NCBI GenBank assembly: GCA_949825025.1
Contig: OX463785.1
Coordinates: forward strand, 18,539,971-18,603,970
Direction of reading: 5' to 3'
Length of the DNA: 64,000 nt
Source of the DNA: Siphlonurus alternatus
Lineage: Eukaryota; Arthropoda; Insecta; Ephemeroptera; Siphlonuridae
Under the pieces are notes generated by a model, which did no database searches, had not been told where the DNA came from, and worked only from the letters and a program-made list of their open reading frames with translations. This document shows positions 46,440 to 58,000 of the stretch, piece by piece (the stretch's first letter is position 1; each line of letters starts with the position of its first letter). A program made the translations under genes and the position numbers.

Positions 46440-47060
46440 CTCTGGAAAGCATGAAATTTACTCCTGCCTCACTTGCTAGAGAGCTGCATAGTTCCAATGG
46501 AAAATTAAAGATAAGGTAACACGCCCAATATTAAAAATAATCCTACACATAAAAATTATGGAAAAATTAAAATGTTCTTCGATCTCTACATCCCCTAAGA
46601 GTAGCTAAAATATCAGGTATCAAATTCGAGCTAGTTTTGAGTTATGAATTTTTAAAGTTGACTAATTTAACATGGAAGAATGGAACTTTCATGTTGATTT
46701 TTCCATGTTGAATAACCTGATATTTTAGCTATACTTATAGGGGATGTAGAGAAGAACATTGTATTTATTATTCCTTTTTTTTTTTTTTTTCATAATTTTC
46801 GTGTGTGGGATTTTTTTTTTTTTTTATACATTATTGGGCGCGTTACCTTACCTTTAAAAAAGAAATGCGCAGATTTGCAATTTTGGGAGATGTAAGAAGA
46901 TAAAGAAGAGCACCCAGTCTTTCAATATAAAAAGAGGTTTTGGTTCACCACGCCTCCATAAACTGCGTGGTTTATTATAACGCCTACAAGCAGCAGGTCC
47001 ATCAGGAGTAAAGTTCGTGGTGTACATAAGTGTACGTTTGTTGTAGCATTTTATTAAAAA
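46440..47060. repeat. dispersed repeat copy, split by a younger insertion
   Basis: The left part (TTTACTCCTGCCTCACTTGC, 46440-46511) and the right part (AGATTTGCAATTTTGGGAGA onward, from 46851) match consecutive parts of the repeat at 49365-49550. The fold-back at 46512-46850 lies exactly between them. Confidence 0.55.
46512..46850. mobile_element. fold-back element, TAAGGTAACRCGCCCAAT family
   Basis: TAAGGTAACACGCCCAATAT at the left and ATTGGGCGCGTTACCTTA at the right are inverted ends flanked by TA. The inner arms share ATATCAGGTA...ACCTGATATTTTAGCTA. A left-half relative lies at 60711-60870. Non-coding. Confidence 0.7.
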
Positions 47061-48545
47061 GAGCATGTAACCAATTTACAACGGAAGATTTATGTTGTGA
47101 ATTCTCAGTAACTGTTTTATTAAAAATGCTTAAAACCTGCAAAATCTGATTGAAATTTTTTCATGCTGTATTCAATAATGCAATGACGAAAGTTCTTTCT
47201 TATAAATAAAACATTTCATTTTTTAACAAATTTAATTATTCATTTTCTAAAACACACAAAAATCGGACAACAAACTATGGACGACGATTGTAATTAAATA
47301 TAATTACTCTTTTTTTTTTTTAAATGTGAAGAATTAACTTCAATAAATATTAATTAAAACCACTTGCACATTAATTATCACTTAAACTTAAGTGTCATTT
47401 TTTTAAGTTCACTTTTTCTTTTAACTGTCGTCGATTTAACATCCACTAAAAACTTTATTTATAAATTAACATTTTATTTTTTTTATTTATTATTTACTAA
47501 ACACAACTTTAAATATTAACATCATTTTATTTATTAACTTGTTTTTAGTTTATTTTTGATAGTACGATAAAAATCCTTTCTTACACACACCATTGTCATG
47601 ACCATTTTTGATAAAAACTTTATTCTGGTTCTTTATTTTTTAGATTTGATTTTTTTTATATAAAAAATTGTATCTGAAATGTGTTTTTGTTGAAATTTCA
47701 TTACAGTTAATACCAATGTAATAAGAATATTATAATAATTAATTGACTAATTATATTTTTTTAATGATATTCCACAGTCATTTTTTTCTTGCAATTTATA
47801 ATTTCATATACATTACAATTACATGTATTGCAGTCAAAATTTGTTTTAGATTTAATTTTTAATAACACATTTCAGAATTGCATAAAAGATTTTTTTTTTT
47901 TTTAGTTTATAATAATTATTATTAAATTTCGGCAGTATTTTCCACTAAATTGATTTAGATTTTATTATTTAATATTGTTTTTAAATATTATCTAATAATT
48001 TTTTAATGGACAAACACAATTATTTTTAACAGTGATTTCTTTGGTTTCTTAAACAACTGTTTAATAAACGAGTAAGGCCTCTAAAGGACTCTTGTGTTTT
48101 GTGACTAAAAAAAATTAATTTCTTTTAACTCGAGGCAATTTGTATATTTGTATGCCACTAGAAATGCTCTTGGACTTGCTTTGATTGAGTAGTTTTTTTT
48201 CTTGTATTAAATTCATGACTTTTTCACGCAGATTGCATGAACACGTTTTTAAAAATGAGACCAATATTATGTGATGAATAATTATAAAGTAATGGCTTTG
48301 TGACGTCATTATTTCAAAAATCTTATTTTTTTCTTTCTGTTATTTTGAAATTTTAAATATATATTTATGGCCAAAAATTGAACATAATCTAAGTCTATAC
48401 ATATATAGTATATAAGAATATGATTAAAAAAATTAAAAAATGCAAACATTATAATTACCTCATGCACAGCTCGAAATTCAAAAGGAAAGGGAGTTTGTTA
48501 AAATTAGCTACTTCTGTAAATTCCCTGCAATTGTTTTAAAAGCAA
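47061..48545. other. intergenic, nothing recognised
   Basis: AT-rich sequence between the receptor 3' end and the upstream side of TMEM161. I see no exon, RNA gene or clear repeat structure beyond homopolymer runs. Confidence 0.5.
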
Positions 48546-48551
48546 TTTATT
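48546..48551 (-). terminator. candidate polyadenylation signal of the receptor gene
   Basis: AATAAA on the minus strand about 290 nt past the receptor stop codon. The intervening 3' UTR contains two TGACGTCA sites and a CACGTGAC word (48780-48830). Confidence 0.45.
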
Positions 48552-48774
48552 GAATCAAAATAATAACTAAAGATAAACTTTATAGTAATTATATACATGG
48601 CACTGTAAGTAAAATTCACCTTTTAAGCTATTTTATATAAGAACAATAAAAAATGATCATCGATTATAAATAATTAACATATATACATCATAAGTTCTAA
48701 GTATAAAAATGAAAATAATATGTAAATTTAACGGCAAGGTCACTAATAATATTTTCAGGACAACTCTCAGTTGT

Positions 48775-48832
48775 ACTCCAATGACGTCACAAACCGAGTC
48801 ACGTGACCATGATGACGTCACGTGGTTCTGTA
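48775..48832. promoter_or_regulatory. cluster of CRE and E-box palindromes
   Basis: Two TGACGTCA octamers (about 48783 and 48813) and a TCACGTGA palindrome (about 48800) within 50 bp, just 3' of the receptor stop codon. CRE sites bind CREB/ATF factors and CACGTG binds bHLH factors. Function at this place is speculative. Confidence 0.4.
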
Positions 48833-48839
48833 AGAAAGG

Positions 48840-49028
48840 TTAATGAGGACATCGCACCACAGTGGTGGTCTTTAATTTCGAGAAGGTTTCTACGATGGGA
48901 ATCCGATCGTCGTAGAGGGTGGGAGCCTGAAGGATGATCCCTGCAGTTCCAACGAGCACCGCCAGGGTGAAGATCCACAGGAAGAGACGGTCCAGTACCA
49001 TCGCCACGTACTTCCAGTCCTCCTTCAC
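48840..49028 (-). CDS. nAChRalpha: receptor last exon: M4 and C-terminus
   Basis: Acceptor AATCTTGCAG. It encodes [20 protein letters not shown], the M4 core [23 protein letters not shown] and a short divergent tail ending VVRCPH before TAA. 62 residues, in frame with the preceding exon. Confidence 0.96.
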   Translation of the reverse strand: MKEDWKYVAMVLDRLFLWIFTLAVLVGTAGIILQAPTLYDDRIPIVETFSKLKTTTVVRCPH

Positions 49029-52000
49029 CTGCAAGATTAAAACACAGGTGTTACCGAAGTGCGTGGAAGATACCCTTTTACACAGCCTAAACAAATATTG
49101 AGAGAGTATAAAAGAAATCTGAAATATTAATTGGCAATGAATTTTACTCTACAGATATATTATTATATATATATTTTTAAATATTGCAAGAAAATTGCTT
49201 TTAGTAATTTTAATTATAGGTATAAAAATACCAATTTGATAAAATATTATAGAGTATAATATTATTGATATACTGTAATCATACTTTATGGCCTGCTCTT
49301 TGCTTACTCTCTTTATATTATAAGTTTTCTACCATTTATATACATTTTTGCCTCTTTTGGCAGCATGAAGTTTACTCCTGCCTCACTTGCTAGAGCTGCA
49401 GCTCCAATATATAAGATAGATGCAAATTTGCAATTTTGGGTGAGGTAAGAAAAACACTGTCTATATATCAAAATATTATAGCATTGGTTTCAACACCCTG
49501 ACGAGTGGTAATGCTACAAATACAGCAGTGAGTAAAGTTCTTGGTGTCCATAGGCATACATATATTACTATATATATATTATGTTTAATTACCATTAGAA
49601 TACTAATAATTACCTTAGTGGACTCTTCTAACATTCGAGTATGTTCTGCAATAAATCTGACACAGAAGCAAGACTTATGAACTTGAGGTGGACACATGGA
49701 GTGAGAGAAGGCTGGATTATTGAGCACTGGACTCTTGTCTTCCGCGGACCCTCCCCCTTCTTCCGCGAGTCCAGCAGCCACCCCCGCGGCCAGTCCAGCG
49801 GTCAGTCCGGCCGCAACGACGGACTCGAGGGGTGGGGGTGTGAGCAGCAGGGGTGGAGACCCTGGGGGAGGGCCGTGAATTTGGCAGCTGCCGCGTAGAG
49901 ATCCGGTCGCCGAGAAACCGGGGGGCAGAGGGGGAGGGATTCTGTAACATTGCGAGCAGAGAAGGTGTAAGATAATCAGAGAGGGTTGTTAATGTACGGT
50001 AGTTAATTTAGGAGATTACGCTTGATGAGGAAGACACTTTGATGATTTATTGCCATTTTCAGAAAATTTCAATACAGGCATCAAGTCAGCTGATTCTTAA
50101 AATTGCTCTTTTGGCTTAAAATAATTGTTTTTAGAGGAAAATCATCATCAGAAGATCTCTAAATGGGGGGATAGGAGATGTTTTTAAATGTATAACTTCA
50201 ATAATTATATAATACTGAGAGAAAAAAACAAATCAAATTTTCTAACATGCATGGCTTATGGAAAAAATTGTCACTTGAATTTTCAATTTTATTGTTTTTA
50301 TTTCTTATTTGCAGCCTCTATTTACAACTGCATTATTTAATGATCATGAGGAGGAGGGGAGTCGGAGTCGACGCTTATTAAAATTACTGATTTTTTGACG
50401 TTTCCATTACTTTAACTGTGAGATATGAATTCAATTTACTGAGGAAATTTGAAGAATTTAAGAGGAAAATTTTTATATTATTATAAATTACAAATTATTT
50501 TAACGCCTAAATTCTTCATATTTTTTGTGTGGAGAATTCAATGAACATAATAATAATTTATAGTATGGATATTAGAATTTATAATGGGGGCATATATAAC
50601 CAAAATGTGTCAATTGCCCCAAAATACCAACCAACCTAGAATTTATAATTTAACATTAATTCAATATTATGTTCTACAAAATATACAAATATTAAAATAA
50701 TAAAAAAGTCTACTGAAATTTAGTCAAATACGTACGCTATAATACTTGCCAATAAAAATATTTTCAAATTTTTACAAAAGCTGCATAATTTCAACAACTT
50801 TACAAAATTAAATTCATTTAACCTACAAATTTATAAATGATATAAATTAATATATTGTACTTAATTGCTTCATTCATGCTATAAAATAAGAAAATAAGTT
50901 TTTCAAATATAAAAATAATACGTTTTCTTTTATAATATATACGCTGTAAAATAAATTCAAGTGCGAAGTTCCAAAATACCGTGATACAAAATTACGTAAA
51001 ATTATAGTGCATAAATCAGTTTTTAAAAGCAAATTAACCTTCAAATCTTACCTGTTTGAAACAATATATAATCTTCAAAGCATTTGGTTGCATCATACAA
51101 AAACAATATTTATTCTGTATTAAAAAAATCAATTAAAATTTGCATTAAATTACATAAATCTACGATACATTATAACGATACAATTTGAAGAAAGAAATTA
51201 CATTCATAGGCCTGTTCGTAAACCCTGCTCGGTGTACACTTTCTGCACCCAATCGACCTTATGTACATGGGATATAAGGTCGATTGGGTGTAGAAAGTGT
51301 ACACCGAGCAGGGTTTATACGAACAGGCCTCATATTAAAATCAAAATGAAACCATTATTTGTTTTAATTTTATTATGTACATAAATGCTTCACAATATTT
51401 TTTTCCCAGTTGACCTTTCAACTTTAATTAATTTTTTTATCAATAGATTCAATAATAAAATAATTATAATGTATAATATATATTTTTTAATTTCATAACA
51501 AATATAATTTAAAAATATATCTAATTTACGAACCATCATGTATTTCTATTATATAATACTATAACATTAACAAATTTACACACATGCAAAACAAACAATT
51601 AAAAAAGGGGTTTCTCATACAATATACAAGTATAATAAAAGCCTTAAAGTGTTAGTTATCTACAACTATAATGACGTCATTGTACCCTCCATTATGTTCA
51701 TCTTCATCATCTTCATCATCGCTAATATCGTCTGTGTGGTGTCCACTACGCCTCGCCCGCCTTCTCTGACGTTGTTGGTGTAACTCCACGCGTCTTGCAA
51801 TCGCGGCTATCAGCGCCTCTCGTGGCGTAGAACAGCATGACAGCGAGCTGAAGGTGACATCGACACAACACCAAAACACGTGTAACTACATCAACAACCA
51901 AAACATCTAAAATATAAAAAAAAAGGGTGAATAAAAATAGTGAGCTATAACATTTATGATATATAAATTATATATCGATGGTGTTACGATATACAGAGTT

Positions 52001-55000
52001 AGTGATAAAGAATGGTGCTGCAGAGCGATTGGTACCAGAGCGTACAAGCTGTAATAATGAATCTCAGTAGATTGAGATTTCGCAATCGTTGCGCCTTAAT
52101 GCAACAAGACTTGCACGGGATTTAGAACTCGCCATCAATAGATGGCATACAAATTTTGAAGCGAATCTGTCTTATCAGTTTTGTGAAAAATTTTTATTGA
52201 TTTTTTTTTGTATAATTTAACTTCTTATAATTTAAATATGTTTATGTAAAAAATAGAAGTAGATTGTACAGAAATAACTGACATTGTGGCCTTCAAAAGG
52301 GCTTACAAATTCAAATAAAAAGGTTATTTTATATCTCTCGTCGCCTGATGTTTAGGTAGCTATAAGAGTGGCGTCTTAACGCCCGTTTAACACCATGAAA
52401 GAGACGAGAGAGTAAAATTTAATAGAATAATCATAATGGAACTCGATACTATTTTTAATGGAGAAAATTTTAATAAATTTGTTATTTACTTAATTAAATG
52501 CTTGTAGCCCCTGCAGATATATATATAAAGTTTGTCAAATCTGATGCCCTTTTTTTTTTTTTTTTTTTTTCTTTTCCATATCACCATCGATAAACATTTA
52601 ATTGATACTAAGGGTTTTAAAAATTAACAAATTTATTCATATTTAAAGTTGTGGCTATATTATAAATGTATATTTTTAAATTTATAAGCACGATTTCATT
52701 AAATATAAAATGAAAACATTTATTAATTGTTAAAATATTTACTAAAAATGTTTAATTCTCTTATTACTTATTAATTTAATGAACTGCTTCATTAATTTTA
52801 ATGAGAGATAGAAAAGTATGAAGAATGTAATGCACGGGGCATGCCATCTAAAAATTGTTACGCTTAGACTGATGTCAATATTAATTAAAATTAAAAATTA
52901 TAAAAGATGAACACAAAATTCGTATTACTGTATAAATTAATAATAGAACCACAACTATTTTTTACTACAAATTGTTAACAATGAAAGCTAGGGGTGTATA
53001 ATAAAAACACAATTAACAACCATTAGCACTCAAAACATAAAGAGGATAAAAAAAGGTTTAATTGCAATTTAAAATAACTGGCGAATAAATGATTTAGTAT
53101 TGATTTTATTTAAAATTGATTGCTTAGTGAAAGGGTAAACTTTTAACTACAAATTTAATTTAAATAAAATTGCTGCAACTGAATGAAATTATTAAGTCCA
53201 TAAAAGATATTTATTTTAAGTCCTTTGCAAGGAATAGAAAATAATTTCGAGTTATTATTTTTAACTTTATGTAATATAGAATAAATTAATTGATTTGATT
53301 TGCAAATTACAAAAATTACAGGCAACAAAGGATTTTTAATTTTTTTTTTTTTTTTTATTATTCTATTTAGGAGATCTATTATTGTGCAAATCTGGAATCT
53401 AAAAGTTTCAATTTGAAAAAAGATAGCATCCTGTAAAGTATGCAACTTTTTTAGCTTACATGCAAAGCGGGTTTGCATACACAAAACATTCTTAGAATGT
53501 TCACGAGATGGCAGCACTTGTTACCTTGGTGATGACGAGAGCTCTTCTTTGAGCGAGTGAGCAGAATGAGCACGTGACGGTGGGCGTGGCAATTCTGGGG
53601 GTAGTGCAGCCACGGGGGTGGGAAGGGTCTCCGTCCCTTCCTGAGAAGGACCCGTTGGTTGGTAAGGGTAGTAACAGGGTCGGACCTCCGTACCCCGTGT
53701 TGTGCGCATCACTACGCGACCGCTGCTATATCTGGCGTAGCACCAGCAGAAAATTAGAGTTAATTTTGTAACACGAATCCCCTTAGCGTCCCTTCCTTAA
53801 CAATGCCGCACCCTATCTAGGACTCGGTACGCAGCGGCGAAACGCACCGGGGCCATGTTACTGCATACCCCCAATATTAACCTCTAGCTACGTCACGCCA
53901 TCACGGGCGAGACAGGCAAGCTCTGTGGCAGTGTAACCGTCCGCGGGCAGAGGACACCGCCTGATATTTACCATTTACCTTCCTGCATGCTAACCAGATG
54001 GCCGAGTATCGCTCTCGACCGGCAAGCTGTGACAGTGTAACCGTCCGCGGGCAGAGGACACCGTCTAATATTTATCTCTACCTGCCTGTTATCTGGTCAG
54101 TGGTCGCGATATCATGAGCGACCTGCAAGCTGTGACAGTGTAACCGTCCGCGGGCAGAGGACACTGTCTGGTATTTACCTTTACCTGCCTGTGTAGCCCG
54201 GCTGGTAAAGTCCAGTCGAACCTCGAAGTTAAAATTGAAGATGAATACCCAGGTTAATTTAACAAAAAATCTAGAGGTATGGTTTACCATTAATTTATTC
54301 CGAAGTCAAAGTATACAGTCAACTCAAGATAAAATTCTATGATGTAATAACAATGACAAAAAATTAATATAAAAAATAAACTATTGCATAATAAAAACAT
54401 GGCACACATATATCATTGATTAATTAATTATAATATTTGCATATTATAATTATATAAAAGATCGAGAGCACGAAAAACAATACAGTAACAGTACAATTTA
54501 ATAATTATTACATTGTGGAATTTAACAATTCAAGTTTGAAGTACTGGCAAGTTACCGGCTTTCACTTTACTTATAGTCCATTACGATAAGACACTTGATC
54601 AAAATCAGTTATGACCTAGGCTAAAGTAAAGGAGGACCTACAATGTTAAATCTAAACAACAAAGAGAAATAACAAGGGACTGATCGCGGTCGTACAAACC
54701 CTAATTACTCTCGTTGCTAAGTTCATCGTACCCGTGGGTAGAAACTCAGCGAAGAACGAAAGCGGTCTCATGGTGACTGACACCTTGCTCTATACGCACG
54801 CTTTGGCTTTCGAGGGGTAGTCCTAGTCTATCCGCGGACCCTAGCAGTCCGTGACTGCACGACGCAGTGACGTTCCGTGGCCGTGCAAAAGCTTATATAC
54901 CCTAGGCGGGGGTGGGGGTGTTGCTGGCTGCGACCTGTTGCGCCACCAGCAGCAAAAGTTAAAAACCATTTTTAAAACTGATGCCATTTTGTTGAAAAAT

Positions 55001-58000
55001 TAAATAATTTAAATTAGTTGTATCACGGATATACAACTTGGAAAATACCTAAAAACACAAGCTCTCTCACTTTTACAATTTTGTCTACAACTACATTGCA
55101 TTGCGCTCACGAAATGCCAATATTTAAATATGTCACAATATTATGAAAAATGTTCGCATACCAAATTGACCGATATGGACGTCACTTCTAACACCATGTT
55201 TGCATACAAAAAATGCCGTCCCACAAATTCTACTGCTATCATATCACGTCAAATAGCCTGCAGTTAATATAGAACGCGATAAAAATAACTGCTATTGACT
55301 TTATTAATTAGTACAATAATTTGAAAAATGGCTTGGGCCGCCAAGCATTGGAAATCTTGGAGACGCCATAAATAAAAACCTTGTCCAAGATATTTTGGCC
55401 CAAACAAAACTGTGACAATTCGTTCGCACAATAACTTTGTAATAAAACTACAAAACTTATATGCTAAAACTTTACCTGGTTTAATTTTCAGTTATTAATT
55501 GTAAAAAATCATGCATTAAAATTGTTATCAAAATTCTCGCACTGTTTGGTGCTGTTTTGCATGTTATGATTGTTACGCATTTTCACCTTCAGTTTTCTCG
55601 AGTTGTTTATTGCGTTGCGCATAACCGGCAAACTTTCAAAAATAATTTTCTATGAAACAACAATCGAAATTTATAAAATTTGATTTTTTACTTTTATTTT
55701 AACAGTAAGGGCCATCCATGGTCCTTACATTACCCCGGCCAAAAAAAAACTGAAAATAAACCAGATATTACAGTGTTAAAATTAAAACACACAAATTTGG
55801 AAGATCATATACAGTAGATCTTTTCAAGCAAATTCCTAAACAACTTAAAAAATATTTCTTTTTTGATGTTATTCTTGCTTCCAACATTGTCGCAAATATT
55901 TAGATGAAATAATCGCACGATATAAATTTTATTTCATTTAAATATTGCGGCTCTATCATTTAAGTAGAAAAACGCGGTAAGGATAAATTTGTTTTTATTT
56001 TAATATTAAAATTGAGCATAGGAGATCATATACGGCACGTAATGGTATTTTGAGTCGCAGTCTATTTTATGAGATCGCAGCCTCTAGCTTACGGTATTTT
56101 TAATATAAAAGAGATCAACTTGGTTTGAGTAGAAAATCAGGAACTGTGGTTAATTGCAAATTGCAAAACTGTAGTTTGTGCTAAGAGAAGAGCAAAGTAC
56201 AGAATGGAAGGTTAGACGGGTTGCTGGCCAACTCTTTTCGCTTTTTGGCCTCTTCTTCTTTCTTCTTCTCCCTCGTCTTTTGCTTTTGTAATTGTTTCCG
56301 CTCGCGCCTTCTGCCCATTTTGGCTTTGCGTTTTTGGATAGCTTTTTCCCTGTAGTAGCCCGCCTTTGCCTCGTTGACTTCGTTTTCCTGCTGTAAATCC
56401 CTCACTTGACGCTTGTATGCAGTCTCCCTTTTGCCCCACTCCTGAGCGAACGCCTCAAAATTTTGCTGTTGTTTTGGTGGACTGGCAACTGAGTAGTTGC
56501 TGGAAGTAGGACTTGACGACACAGTGGTGCTTGCAGCCACAGATGTACTGGCTACTAGGTTTACGATTGGAGTAGGATTGTAGCAGGGAATTGGCTGGTT
56601 AGGCTTGGATAAAGCTGCTGGTTGGTACTCATCAGTGGATTTTGAAAAAGGACTTGGTTTGGATTTTAATGGAGTGCAAACACGGTAAGGATAGGTAAGG
56701 TTTGATGTGAAGAGATCTGCTTTTCTCTCACTCTCAAGGATTTCAAGGGGTGAGCGGTGACCAGTTTGCTCAGGGCTTTTCTTCTTAGAGATACGTTTGG
56801 GTGGGTCAGGTGTTGTCAACATGTCTCCCTTTGATGCCTCCTTGGCTACCGAGCTCACCGGAGACCTAACACCAACTCGCGATTTGACTGTCTTTGTGGA
56901 CTGAAGAACGTCCGGTTTTTTAATTTTCCCGTCGGCCTGAAGCTTGTCTCGTATGGCAATGTCGCGTAGTTTTTCTTTGATCTCAGTCGTGACACGCGAA
57001 GACTTTGCGTTAGCTTTTGGGGAATGAGCAGTACGCTGTTTATAACCTCCCATTGCTTGTCGACCTAAAAATGTCGATAACAAAAATTAATTAATTTAAT
57101 TAGAAAAATTTTAATTTAAAATTTTAAATTTATTGTTTTAATTTAATCTCAAATTTTTATAAATGGCATCAAATTATTTATCCTGACCATGTTTCGCATT
57201 TCTAAAATTATGAGGGATACAATTAAAACATAACGCTAAAAAATTAAAATTAAAAGACAATGTTTTTCTTGATATTGTAAACCGCTGTCTGTCGCGGGGA
57301 ACATCCTTTCCTCTCAACATGGGGGTGGGCAACCTCCGTTGTCCGTGTAGTGAATGGGCAGATTTGTTCGAGGCTCAGAGACTACGCTGCCCGTATTTTA
57401 TATTTCTGCTCCGGGTGTAATAAATGACAAGGTACTGCCGCAGTACTAAAATCCTCCGATGCGAAGGGTTGTAGTCGCGTATGGCGTGTAATTTTGCTGC
57501 TAGGGGTTGCCATGGTGCCCCTACTCAACATAGTAGAGAAAGTCCGTCTCCGCTACTATAAGTGAGAGGTAATTATAGCTCTCCTTAACACTATTGTTCG
57601 TTGTTCTGGCGTGTGCAAATGCTCAGAGTAATTCGCACGAAGATGATTCCCTTTCCAACGTGCAGTTGCCAATGTACAATGTCTTGTAATCTTAATACAT
57701 GGTGCATGTGTGCATTACATGGTGCATGTATGCATACATTTTCCGCGCGCTTTCACTGCAGGGAAAATATATGTATTTACATTGCGTGCCCAAGTTGCTT
57801 TGAAAACAAATAAATGTGCCAAATTTAAATTATGATATAATCAAAAATATTTCGGCTAAATATTTTTAATTATTACGTAACGGCCGAGCCCCCATCTGTA
57901 ACACGAATCCCCTTAGCGTCCCTTCCTTAACAATGCCGCACCCTATCTAGGACTCGGTACGCAGCGGCGAAACGCACCGGGGCCATGTTACTGCATACCC

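Noticed and set aside
49640..49675. Micro-intron before FIAEHT in the receptor exon
   Set aside because: An acceptor-like TTCTGTGTCAG exists, but a matching donor would leave an intron of only about 25 nt, and the uninterrupted reading keeps the family spacing.
54078..54290. 70-codon frame found identically in both LTRs
   Set aside because: It overlaps the tandem units and has no similarity; duplication reflects the LTRs, not a gene family.
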